A stretch of DNA of 64,000 nucleotides, taken from contig JAWNGF010000008.1 in NCBI GenBank assembly GCA_037039685.1, positions 372,001 through 436,000 of the forward strand. Reading direction: 5' to 3'. Source of the DNA: Ceratobasidium sp. AG-K. Its lineage: Eukaryota; Basidiomycota; Agaricomycetes; Cantharellales; Ceratobasidiaceae. A model generated the notes under the pieces. The model ran no database searches and had not been told where the DNA came from. It saw nothing but the letters and a program-made list of their open reading frames with translations. Shown one piece after another: positions 1 to 10,836 of the stretch (position 1 is the stretch's first letter; each line of letters begins with the position of its first letter). The position numbers and the translations under genes were made by a program.

Positions 1-104
1 CTCTAATATGGAGTACTCGTAGGGATTGAGCTTGGACATTAGAGTAGGGCTGAATTACTTTGGTAAGTTCGGCTAGAACCTTAGAAAGGAATATTCCTTA
101 CTAG

Positions 105-1200
105 TGGGCAGTTGTCATCACTGATGCCGCTGGGAACTCTGCGGTGGATGGCCCCCTCACCGTGTGGATTCGAATGACAATTCTTGCTTGAGTGTTGCTC
201 CAACGCTTACCGCTACAGCTGCCTCAACCACGTTTCCTGGGAGTGGTGTCGTGCTCCCTCAAAGTACGTATATGATGGAAGGAACCCAGACCTCGGCGGC
301 AGCCAATCCTAGTACTTCTTCGGGCGAGTGAGTTTTGGCTCTGGGTAACCTTTAGAAACAGTGCTCATTAAATAACCTTTTAATCCTATTTACGAAACGT
401 ATCATCTGTAGTTTCCCCCCGAGAACAGAAGCCCAGCGGTAAGTTGATTATCAGGCACATTTACCTCCGCCTTAGACAAGTCTTTTACTAGGTCAGACAC
501 GCCTGCTATCGCTGGTTCTGTATCTGCCGCAGCCGCCGCAATCATTCTAGCCCTCATTATTTTGATCATCTTACGAAAGCGTAAAAAGCAAGGGGCTCTT
601 GGTATGGAGGATGTGCAGTCAGCGGAAAAAATGGATCCGTCCGCCGCCCAATCGAGCCCTCAGCAACCATATGGATATACCAGTACTCCAACTACCCATT
701 ATCCTTCCTTAGCAGTCTCCGAGATCCATAGTGAGGACCCCTCGACCAATTCAACTGATTATCCAACCACATCAGCCGCGTTCGCACACCTACCAACCGC
801 AAGGGCACATCAGCCGCTCGACACTTCTCCCCGTCGGACATCCTTCAACGAGGTGACCACTCACGGTCCAGTACCCCAATCCCAGTACACCGACCAGACA
901 ACCTTTTTTCATAGGATGCAACAGGGTGCATCCATAGGCTCTACGGGAGCCAACGATACGAGGGGTCGCGTAGCATCACCTGGGCTTCCATCCGGCACTA
1001 TGTCACCAGCACCTACCTATGTCAGCACGCCGGATGCTGGTTCGACTTCATTTGGGCCAATCCGGGGTGGGGAACGATTTGACCATTCCAAGGACGCTGG
1101 TCGTCGGTTGCTTAGTTCCCCACCACCTCGTTCGGACACTGGAACCGCACTTCCTCCCTATAATCCTTATGAGGGAGGACCATCCACGTCGGAGCGATAG
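105..1200 (+). CDS. Ser/Thr-rich single-pass membrane protein, 5' end outside window
   Basis: Exons visible: from about 105, ending at 327; 412-438; 492-1200, joined by GT-AG introns (328-411 and 439-491) that keep one frame over the last three segments. The first part ends in a beta-type domain (I-T-D-A-A-G-N-S) followed by N-D-N-S-C and a Ser/Thr/Ala-rich stalk. One hydrophobic helix follows (about 508-567, Ala/Ile/Leu), then R-K-R-K-K and a roughly 200-residue disordered tail rich in Pro/Ser/Thr. This is the layout of a type I surface protein with extracellular domain, stalk, membrane helix and basic stop-transfer. No enzyme motif is seen. The frame of the domain at 105-165 does not match the frame used after about 175, so there is a 1-nt indel or an unrecognised intron there. 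Function unknown. Confidence 0.6.
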
Positions 1201-2154
1201 GTTTGGAGTTGGTGGTGGCGATGGTATGATCTGCTCCGGGCTTGACGGAATGATTGTAATGATGTGATATGAGCCGCTTTGTTTGGGTATAGCCAATGTT
1301 ATCCTCGTTTTGTACTCTAAAATTGAATGAAATAAGCTTAGATCGGCCGATCTGAGAGTCAAAAAGCGGAAGTTGCGGCTATAGCAACCTGAAATGAACA
1401 ATTCAACCTGCATTTGGAAGTGTAAAATCTCTCCAAGTCACGCATATATATACCCAGGTGTTGTTTCGAAACGTGAATTTCGGCGGTACTGAATTTCGGC
1501 GCGCCCAGATACTCGGTAACGTGCAGGGACTCAACGAAGACCTAGCACTAGGTAAGGTTGAACTTTGCCAGATTTTTCTAGCTATTTATTCAACGAGCTA
1601 CATGAGCTCGAGATCATATTGCTCACAAGAAGGTTGAACAAGGGCAGCGAGAGGAGGTAAACAAAAAGTTAAACAAAGTAGGGGAGGGAATAGCCAAAAG
1701 TCAGGGCCATGGAAAGGATTCAACGCAGAACCTGTGAAAACTAAACCAACCTTGCTTAATAAAATCCTCCGAGTGCGAAAGGGGTAGGCCAGAGCTGGCA
1801 TGGGGTGTGGGTTACCGTTACATAACCAACAGGTTACGGAGAGGTTACGAGCGCATCCGTAATGCGCATGTAGTCTCTCATTTCGGTGAAGTTACGAGCA
1901 CATGTCTAAGAATCTTTTGGCTCGATTTCCAAGTAGAAAGCTCGCGTTGGGATTGATAGAGACTGAACTAGAGATAGCACATATTTAACACGACACGTAG
2001 CAGTCCAAAAAGTTCAGGTATAAAATCAGAGAGTGTCAGAGGATTCGATCAGCCGGTCCGAGTTTGAGACAGTACAGTACGAAAAACAAAAAGAAACGAA
2101 TGTCTACTAGAATCCCAATTAGAGGAAGTCAAATTTGAGGCCAAAATATAATAA
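1201..2154. other. Intergenic region without supported gene
   Basis: Lies between two convergent 3' ends, the membrane protein (+) and the GMC relic (-). It should therefore hold both 3' UTRs. The short open frames on either strand have no recognisable domain or splice structure. Confidence 0.6.
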
Positions 2155-4850
2155 TCATATCCTGGCTCCAGAGGCAGGCGATGCACGGCCGCTTACGGGT
2201 GCGTATTCGTGCCCGTTTCCGGGCGCCAGTCCAGGTGCTGGGCCCATGTGAGGCGTGCCTGGCGCAGTAGAGCCAGCATAGGGATTAAACTCTCCCTGAG
2301 AGTTATACGCGTACCCCGGAGTATGAGGGCCATCGTAGTTCAAGGACTGATGCTCGTGCATGGGAGTAGCTGCGTGCAGTTGCGCAGTGTCCATAGTGGA
2401 AGCGGACATCCGGTAGCTTTCCTTGCTTCCTCCCTTGAATGGAATGATCGGAGCGTTGAGGTCCGACTGAGACAGCGTTTGCATGGGGACTGCGGAACGT
2501 GGGTTATCGGTGTAGGGTTGCAATATGGATAGCGTACGGTTATGGCCACCAACAGAAGGGCGGTAAGGGTCTTCTGCGGCCTGCTTCTTGGCCCCCCGCC
2601 TGCGGATGAAGAACAACAGCCCGATGAGTGCAGCAGCGGCAGCAGCACCAATCGTCGTGGCGATCACAATCGTCCGCTGGGTAGAGGTCAATCCGCTGCT
2701 CTCAGTCGTGGCATTACCGCTGCCGGCTCCGCCAGTCCCGGATCCCCCGGCCGCGGTGCTTGTACTCGAGGCGGGAATGGGCCAGTATGCCATCTTGATG
2801 ATGTCTGCACCATACTCGGCAATCGCGTAGGCGGGGGCCATGGTGTGCGCGGTCACGTGGATGGGCATAACGCTGGCATCGATGACACGGACGTTGGAGG
2901 TACCGTAAACACGCAGAGTGGTATCAACCACACCGCCCATGTCGAGCGGAAGCATAGAGCAAGTTCCGATGGGGTGGTATCCCGTAGCGATCACGCCGGA
3001 GAGGTAGGTGTTGATGGCTTCATCGGTGGCGAGTGCGGTCTAGGGATGTATGCGTCAGTTGATGTAATGGGGATCAAGTGAAGGGTCGCTTACTGTCGCG
3101 GGACCCTCGGTCTTAAGGTAAGAGCTCATGGGGGCAGTTCCACCTACACGCCTGACAAACTTCAAGGCCGCATTCATGATATCGACTACAATGAACCGTT
3201 AGTATACAATAAAGTGCGCAACATCGTGAATCCTCACCATCCCAGCCATTAGAGAAATAATTCTGCGATAAGGTGTTAGTCTCTGTCCGACTCGGATCAA
3301 AGCTAAATACGTACGGGGTTGATACTCGGGTATTCAAAGGCACTCGCACTCGTGATCTTCAACTCTCCACGGCTCCACGCGTGTTGCTGCGCAAACTGGA
3401 TGCCAGCGTTCCCTACGCCCGCGAGCATGGTCATGATGATTTCCAACTGGCCTACTCCGTTTTGGAGCATCTCAAGTTGGATCTTGAACTGCTCGGTAAT
3501 GCCTTTGAGTACGGTCGGGTCAAGGGATTGTTGCTGAGAGAGCGAAGCGAGAGCGCTGGAAAGTTGGGAGGAGACGCCGAAGATCCAAGCACTGGCTGAG
3601 GAGCCCATGACATCTTGGATATTGGGATAGGCTACAATGTTCGGTTAGCACGAGGGGTGGAGTGTCACCGGCGGGTTGCTTACCATACTGCCTCGTTGAT
3701 GTAAGTCCACAATCGGTGGCGGACTCTTTGAATTGAGCAAGTTGTTCAGCCTGAAGGGTAGCATTGACCATCAAGCTGGCCCACGTCTCTCCGTCAACGG
3801 CCCAGGTCATCGATGGTTGGACGCTTCTATAAACCCAAACAAGTTTTAGTCGACGCACGTTTTAAAGGAGTCAAGGTACTTACCATGATCTTGCAAGTTT
3901 TGTCCGACTCCGGGAAGGTCAACGACCGACTTGATGTTCAGCGATTCGGTGAGAGACTTGGGGCCAACGCCAGAAAGTTGAAGCCTAAATTTCGGATCAA
4001 CATCATGTTCGCGAGAACCAAGGTCACGCTTACAATTGAGGTGAGCCAATGACTCCACCGCTAAAGCACATGGTCAGGATCAATGCATGTCAACAAACCT
4101 CAACAGGACGTACGCGAGAATAACTTCTTTGCCCGCCTTGACATTAAAAGGTTTGAGAGTTGGCGCTCGCAGCAAAGTTCTACAAGACCGAACGAGGCTT
4201 GGCGTCAATACCAATTCACCACACTCAAAACGTAATGCGCGCGAGACCAGAGTTCACTTGGCACTCTTTGCGCACAAAACGTTAAAATCAGAGTGACTTA
4301 CCACGCCCGTAGCAACCGCGCCGTTGGAAGTTCTTGGAGGTTCCCCATACCAAGCCCGTTGCTTGTACGCCTGTGAGGATGACGAGATTGCTCCTTGGCC
4401 CGACGGGTGTTATATATCCGGCCAAAAACTGTTGCATGCGCGTGGTAGTTCTTCGGGTTTTGTAGTGTGCTCGGCGTAATTGACGCGACGTTCGTGTTCC
4501 CGGTCGATAGATCGCCCTTTTTCATTCCCACGTTGACAAGGTGTCGGAACCCAGTTGGCAATCGGCTCATAGAATGTATTGCGGACATGGTTGTTTTGGG
4601 ATCGGGCCCCTTGGTTCCATGAGCGTTCATATTCACTTGTCATTCCTAACTTTGTTTTCTTCTCCGCCCGGAGGAGCGTGGAACGACTTCGGCTTTTTGA
4701 AGGGTACGATTGGATAAAGTTCCAGTTCCACGGGTAAGCTTTTCGCGGGGTACCAATGGGCAAAGTCGAGGTAGTTTTTACGAGTCTGGACGAGGTAGGG
4801 AAGAGCGTGACCATGCGTCCCAGTCTTGTTGAGAGCAAAACCCCAGAACA
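2155..4850 (-). pseudogene. GMC-family oxidoreductase with C-terminal membrane anchor; 5'-truncated and frameshifted
   Basis: GMC enzymes are FAD-dependent alcohol, sugar or choline oxidases or dehydrogenases. Recognisable parts, read on the minus strand from high to low coordinates: [12 protein letters not shown] (about 3900), the substrate region (3314-3630), Y-F-S-N-G-W-D-V-D-I-M-N-A-A, and the C-terminal block with G-Y-H-P-I-G-T-C-S-M and V-T-A-H-T-M-A-P-A-Y (about 2830-3000), which carries the active-site His region. Introns are clean in this 3' half. After the catalytic block come a Gly/Ser linker, one transmembrane helix (about 2590-2680) and a disordered tail of about 130 residues. 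Upstream of about 3700 homology jumps between frames at least four times (about 3700, 4400, 4640, 4700). The FAD-binding N-terminus is missing, because sequence beyond about 4860 belongs to another gene on the opposite strand. Hence a pseudogene, unless the indels are assembly errors. Confidence 0.75.
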
Positions 4851-4879
4851 TCCATTGGTACTCTACATGCGTGGATCAA

Positions 4880-7800
4880 TACAGCTCTTGGCAGCGGAAA
4901 ACAGACTTACGCCGCTTTCCTCTCGAGGACTTGTGCGAGGGGCCACCGAGCAAGAAATGCGACGAACTTAATCAGCTTTACACGGCTATACTCACTACGG
5001 TTTTCGACGAGCGTTTGGAGCCTGCAGAAACAGAAAACAGACGGCTCGTTCTATGGACTGTCGTATGTGCAAGAGATCTATTGACCTACTCGACCCTTTC
5101 ATCACTCCTTCGTATTTCCGAGTGACAGGTATCAACTGCCATACATACAATGCGCTCGGTGCTACACGTTTCTGGTACAGGCGGGCTTGTTTCTGCATTG
5201 CACGCATCATTCCCTGACTATATGCTGGATCGACTACGATCCGGCTAGTTTGCCTGTAAAGAGATACAACACAGCCACCTTTTAGCTAACCGTTGTTTTG
5301 GAGTCATGAAGGATCAGCTGCGGTTCAACATATGCGACCTCGGCTCGTCATTTGTATTCGACCAGGATGTGCCTGACTTGTCGAACCGAGTGGAAAAGTG
5401 CATTCCACCTGCCCTCTTTTACGCCTGTCGCTATTGGGGAGAACACTTGCGGCTTTCCGGTTTTGCAGACGACCTACATGGACAACTTGTTGACTTGTTA
5501 TCTCATAGGTTACTTTTCTGGATAGAGGTCTTGAACCTTCGACAGCAGATTGGAATAGGTGCATCAATACTGTTACAAGCGCAAGGCTGGCTACGACAGG
5601 TGCGTACCTTATGGAGCATACAACAAACTGTGTGCTGAATGTCACGTAGCCCGAGGCTCCTGCATGCGATATGCACACCCGGATCGCTGATGCACGCAAT
5701 TTTGTCGCTTATTTTGCAGCAAACGCATGCTCACGCTGCACACCCCACCTTTATATTTTTGCATTGCCATTTTTTTCGAGAACAACCACCGTATACGAGC
5801 AATACTGGGAGCGCACACGTGGCCTCATCAACGCGACAGGGACAGCCTTTGAACACGGGAGGCCAAGGGCAATCGCAGCCTGGAAAACCGATTCAATAAT
5901 CAAGACGATCGCATTATCTCGCGATGGTGCGATGCTCGTTTTAGGCTCAGGTCGTGGTACAATTTGGACCAGGGACGCGCACACCGGGGCTGTCATTGCA
6001 GGGCCGTTCGAGGGACATACAAATATAGTCAATTCAGTCTCAGTTTCCCCGAATGGGAGGCTTGTTGTCTCCGGTTCCGGTGACCGCAGCATTCGAATTT
6101 GGGATTTACATACCGGTGGCGCTTCTACTCAAGCACTCGTCGGCCACACTGATTCCGTCAACTCGGTGGCTTTTTCTTCAGACGGCGCTCATATAGTTTC
6201 TGGTTCGTCCGATTGCACTATTAGGATATGGGAAACGCATGCCGGCGCTCCCAGATTCAGCCCACTCATCGAGCATACGGGATCAGTAAACTCGGTTGGG
6301 TTCTCTCCCGACTGTACATTCATTATTTCTGGCTCTGACGATTGCTCTGTTCGACTATGGAATATTCACACGGGTAATACCGTTGCTCGAGTATCTCAAG
6401 GCCACACAGACTGCGTTCTCTCGGTTTCTTTCTCCCCCGACGGCACTCAAATCGCCTCGGGTTCAGAAGACCAGAGTGTCCGAGTCTGGGATGTCCATAC
6501 TTGCGCCCTCGTGGCTGAGCCGTTTGTTGGTCATCAGGAGGCGGTAAACTCGGTAGCGTTCTCTCCTGACAGCCTGCGCATCGCTTCTGGTTCTAACGAC
6601 TGCACCATCCGTGTGTGGAAGACGCTTACCGGCGAACTTGTTGCTGGCTCGTTCGAGATCAATAATGGGATGGTTCACTCGGTAACCTTTTCCCCAGACG
6701 ATACGCGCCTCATCGCTTGCTCTGACGATAAAACTATTCGCCTATGGGATGTACAAAGCAGCTCAGTTGACTCGGTTTCATTGAATGCAGACACTGACCA
6801 ATTTTCGGTCGTGTCCCTTGCGATCTCTCCCGACGGTACATATATCGTCAGCGGCTCAAGTTATGGCATACTGCAATTGTGGGATGCATCCACCGGAACT
6901 CGGATCTTCGAGCCATTCGGCGCCCAGATGGGGCGAGTCAATTCGGTTGCATTCTCTCCCGATGGTTCGCGCATCGTCTCCGGTTCAGGCGGCTGCACTG
7001 TCCGGTTGTGGGATGCGCAGACAGGTGCCGCTATTTCCGAGCCGCTCCTAGGGCACACAGACGCTGTTAATTCGGTCAAGTTTTCGCCCGATGGAGCCTG
7101 GATTGCATCTGGCTCTTACGACTATACTATTCAAATATGGACTACGCACAGCAACAACACCTCTGCCATATCGCTTCACGGGCATGAGAGATTGGTTAGC
7201 TCGGTTGCATTCTCACCGGATAGCGCAAGAATTGCCTCTGGCTCTTATGGCCAAACCTTCCGAATCTGGGATGTGCAGACAGGCCAGACTGTTGTTGAGC
7301 CGCAAGAAAGGCATGGGAAGCGCATAAGCTCCATTGTATTCTCTTCTGATGGTACTCTTATCGCCACTTCCCACTGGGATTGCACCATTACATTGTGGGA
7401 CGCATGCACTGGGGCTATTGTTGCCGAGCCATTTCACGATTCCTTGAGCCCAGTACTCTCGATCGTGTTCTCTCACGACGATACTCATATAATCTCCGGG
7501 TCTGGAGGCACGTGATCCGCATGGCCTGATGATTTTGCTATACGGCTGTGGGATGTAAACACTCGCAGCGTCATTATAAAGTTCGAAGGACATCCAGAAC
7601 CAGTACATTCAGTGGAGCTTTCCCCGGATGCGACCAGTGTTGTTTCAGGTTCATGGACTCAGATCCGAGTACTGAGCTTACAACAACCCGAAGATCTCCA
7701 CGATATTTTTACTAGTGCCTGGAAGCTGGAGGGAGATGGATGGGTAACTGTCAACGGTATTCCACTGTTTTGGGTTCGGAGGGACCTGCACGAATTTTTA

Positions 7801-7914
7801 CCGCATCCTCATGACACATTGGTCATTTCACCCCATGGTTCTCTACGCGTTGATTATCGGAACCTTTTGTTGGGCGAGAGATGGATTGATTGTTACACGG
7901 CGACCAAAGTTTAG
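4880..7914 (+). pseudogene. NACHT-WD40 (STAND/NLR-like) receptor relic, C-terminal part with 14 WD40 repeats
   Basis: A single reading frame runs from about 4900 to 5599. It continues after a 50-nt phase-0 GT-AG intron (5600-5649) to 7914. The first part carries the helical region that follows NACHT domains in agaricomycete NLRs, with L-Y-T-A-I-L-T-T-V-F-D-E, L-H-A-S-F-P-D-Y-M and L-R-F-N-I-C. Next come the spacer and 14 WD40 repeats of about 43 residues (roughly 5890-7670), enough for two seven-blade propellers, and the family's C-terminal tail. The P-loop NTPase and any N-terminal effector domain are absent. In-frame stops lie at 5123 (TGA), 5246 (TAG) and 7513 (TGA), although homology continues through each. 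Known relatives act as cytosolic non-self sensors in fungi. This copy cannot make the full product without readthrough. Confidence 0.85.
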
Positions 7915-8356
7915 CTCCTTGAATCCATTGTAAATATTGACAAATATCAGAAGGATGACTTTGATTTAGTCCCGTAGTGGGCGCATACATGTTACAAGCA
8001 ACCCCCCGAGTTCCATATGTAACCTGCAACTGAAGACTTGGTTTATCTGTTTCCTCAACATCTTTACTTAGATGTGAACCACATAGCCCTGCTTGGCGTG
8101 TTTCACCCGCGCGAACCTTGGTCTGAATTTGAGCGAGGTGCATATCTCATATTAGCGAAACAACTCAACCATGAGCCGGTTGAATGCTAGTTACATGGGC
8201 TTATACGTTCAAGAACGTAAAAAATTGCGCATATAACCACATTTGATATTCCCTCCTGTGTGTTGACGTAACGCTCTGTCCAAGGGTCTGCATCGCCACA
8301 TCAGAGCCTCGACTGATAGCTACGACGATCACTTGCCATAATCGCTGGTACATGGG
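7915..8356. other. Intergenic; probable promoter of the GT17 gene
   Basis: No coding signal. It separates the 3' end of the NLR relic from the first ATG of the glycosyltransferase on the same strand. Confidence 0.5.
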
Positions 8357-9643
8357 ATGGTTAGCCTCCGTCGACGCGTTGTGGCTCTCATTGTCGGCCT
8401 TATAATCCTCATCTCGGTCTCTCTCTATTATCGGTGAGCCTTAGGTTACAGGTTGGTTGGCTATTTTTAGCTGACTTGACGACACTAGTTACCAAATCCA
8501 AAACACCCTTTCCTACGCATCGCGTCCACTCTGGGATACTCCTGAGGGTCCGACTAACCTTCTTCCTCATTACTATGCGCCAGGGCTCGAACCTTCCCCC
8601 GAGGTCTGTAAGTTGCACGGTGTCGAACCCAGGTCCGGAGCTCCCGAAGTATGGGATGCGGTGTTGTTCAGCACCGAGCTGGACCTATTGGAGATTAGGA
8701 TGAACGAGTTGGATCGAGTCGTAGACCGGTTCTTCATAGTCGAGAGCAATCGTACGTCCCAACTTCAAGATTGCTACCACTGCCACCACCACAACTCAAT
8801 ACAACCGGTGCTGGTAGGAACCTTTACAGGCATACCCAAACCACCCATCCTCCAAGCCGCACTCCGAACATCCCAATTCGCCCGGTTTTTACCTAAAATC
8901 ACCTACCTCCTCCACCCCGGTCGAGTTCCCAAGGCAGGCGAATCTCCGTTTGCGGTTGAATTTGAGCAACGCAACGCCACGAGCACGCTCATCCGCTCCA
9001 GGCTCTCACCCGAGAAAGCCGCTCCACTGGTGATCATGTCCGACGTCGACGAGATTCCGGCGGCGCATACGATCGAACTGATCAAGAAGTGCGCGTTTGG
9101 GCGGGTGCTGCACCTCCAATTGCGGAATTATGTGTATAGTTTCGAGTGGCCGACGGGGTGGAGGAGTTGGCGGGCGCAGGTGCAAGAGTGGGGTGAGAGG
9201 AGCTTTTATCGGCATTCGCTGGCGGGGGATGATTTGTTGGCCGATGCGGGGTGGCATTGCAGGTGAGTGGTTTGATCGAGTGATTAGCCGTAATTGATGG
9301 GTGGTTAGTTTTTGTTTTAGGACGATTGAAGAGTTTGTGACCAAGATGCGAGGTACGCCAAGTCTCTCGCTTTGAGCCTGGTTAACACTGCGTAGGATAC
9401 TCGCACGCGGACAGGATAGGAGGGGACATGTCTCTCCTCGACCCCGAGAAGATCCAAGAACGAATATGCGCAGGAAAGGATATATTCAAGATGCTTCCCG
9501 AGGTGCGTCCATCCCAACCCCACACCGTTTCACAACTAACACAACGCAGGCTTATACCGTACGTCGCATTCCTACATTACAGCATAAACTAATTCCGCCG
9601 GCAGTTCAAGGAACTCTTTGAGCTAATGAATCCCGAGCCGTAA
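8357..9643 (+). CDS. Glycosyltransferase family 17 (beta-1,4-N-acetylglucosaminyltransferase-like), type II membrane protein
   Basis: Seven exons join in frame: 8357-8433, 8489-8751, 8818-9262, 9321-9352, 9396-9502, 9550-9558 and 9604-9643. All introns are GT-AG. The ATG at 8357 gives a short basic start (R-R-R) then one hydrophobic helix (about residues 8-24), as expected for a Golgi type II glycosyltransferase. The body has V-W-D-A-V-L-F-S-T-E-L-D-L-L, R-F-F-I-V-E-S-N-R-T-F-T-G and M-S-D-V-D-E-I-P, the acidic motif of GT17, the family of the bisecting GlcNAc transferase GnT-III. Family membership is clear. The acceptor used in fungi is not known from sequence. One exon is only 9 nt. The in-frame ATG at 8352 is in another frame. 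Confidence 0.9.
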
Positions 9644-10836
9644 GTGACGATCTAGCTTTGGGGTAAATTGACGGGAACAATTCCTATTTTATTCCTATTT
9701 TTGGCGAAATGAAATGCCAAGCCACCCCCGTCGTGTCGCGCTGCGGCCGTTTCATTTCGGCCCCGCGGTCTGTTTGGCGGGTTGGCATATCGGCACTTGG
9801 CGGTTTCGTTTGGACGGCACTTGGCGCTTCGAGTGGCAGGATGGTCTTTGCGCCCGAGTCCTTTACGTAGCGCTGTCGACTTGTCCGTCAGGTTCCCCGC
9901 GCGATCCGCCGGCTTGATGCCTTCTCAAGTCCACGGACAGAGATTCCCTCGGACCCGTGTTCTCCGTCTGACGGTCGCTTTGAGCTTTGGATGTCACGAT
10001 TATCGTGGCAAACGTGACGGAAAGATTAGGTCTCATTAATCAAGTCACTACTCGGGGCGTGGCCGGGACGGACGTGGCGCCAGATCTCGGGGTTGACACG
10101 GCGTAAAGGTGGCGCCCCACAAGTGAACACGGAGTTTCTGTGGCCACCGTGCTGATTCTTGCCCCGTATGGCGACGGGCGCACTGTATGCATGTGACGTA
10201 TCGCTTCGGTGCCAGCCTCCAATATCGGGTGCTTCGCAGCGTCGTAACCGGTATTCCTTCGTATCCTTTATGTGGGAAATGTATCCACCGGGCAGACCGC
10301 CCATCAAGTGGATTGATGGTCGGCTGATTTGGGGTGTGGCGAATGAGGTTATTGGAGGCGTTGGTACCTGAGCGACCGTGGACAGTTGTTTTTTTTGGGA
10401 TTTCATTGCGCAGCCTTGTTCGGGGTGAGGCGGTTGGTCTCGACTGAGGGACTTGTATTCAAAGTTTTTACACTGCCTGGCGTTGAATGTTGTTAAAGTT
10501 CACTGACGTGACGTGACAGGACGAAATCGGCAGTTGGGTTGCCGCGGTATGTGCTCGAGCATGGGAATCGGTTTAGGTATTTGTTGCCTGGAGGGTGCAG
10601 GCGAGGGTAGTGGGGTGTGATACGATTCATCTGACAGTTGTGGATACATGCGAGACGATGTGGAATATAACCCTGACGGATAGGAGAGAAACGACCCTGT
10701 GCGGAGTGATTCGGTAGCGAGTGAAATTTCCTGTGTTTCGTGTGACATCACGGCCACGACCACGACCACGGAAGAGTATATCATCCGGCTGGGTGAATCT
10801 CGCTACGACTTTCCAGCGGCCATCGCTCAGCCAGCG
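9644..10836. other. Intergenic region, no gene recognised
   Basis: GC-rich stretches give several short open frames on both strands, but none has domain similarity, a plausible splice pattern or codon periodicity I can support. The segment just before 10837 is presumably the promoter and 5' UTR of the next gene. Confidence 0.5.

Noticed and set aside
1598..1801. Small minus-strand frame between the first two genes
   Set aside because: No similarity, no context, and too short to support.
5306..5638. Stand-alone 110-residue gene upstream of the WD40 frame
   Set aside because: It is the middle region of the NLR relic, joined to the WD40 part by a 50-nt phase-0 intron and continuous in frame with sequence upstream of its Met.
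8752..8817. The stretch read through as coding in the GT17 gene
   Set aside because: It is open in frame by chance, but removing it as a GTACGT-AG intron restores the conserved V-E-S-N-R-T-F-T-G motif.
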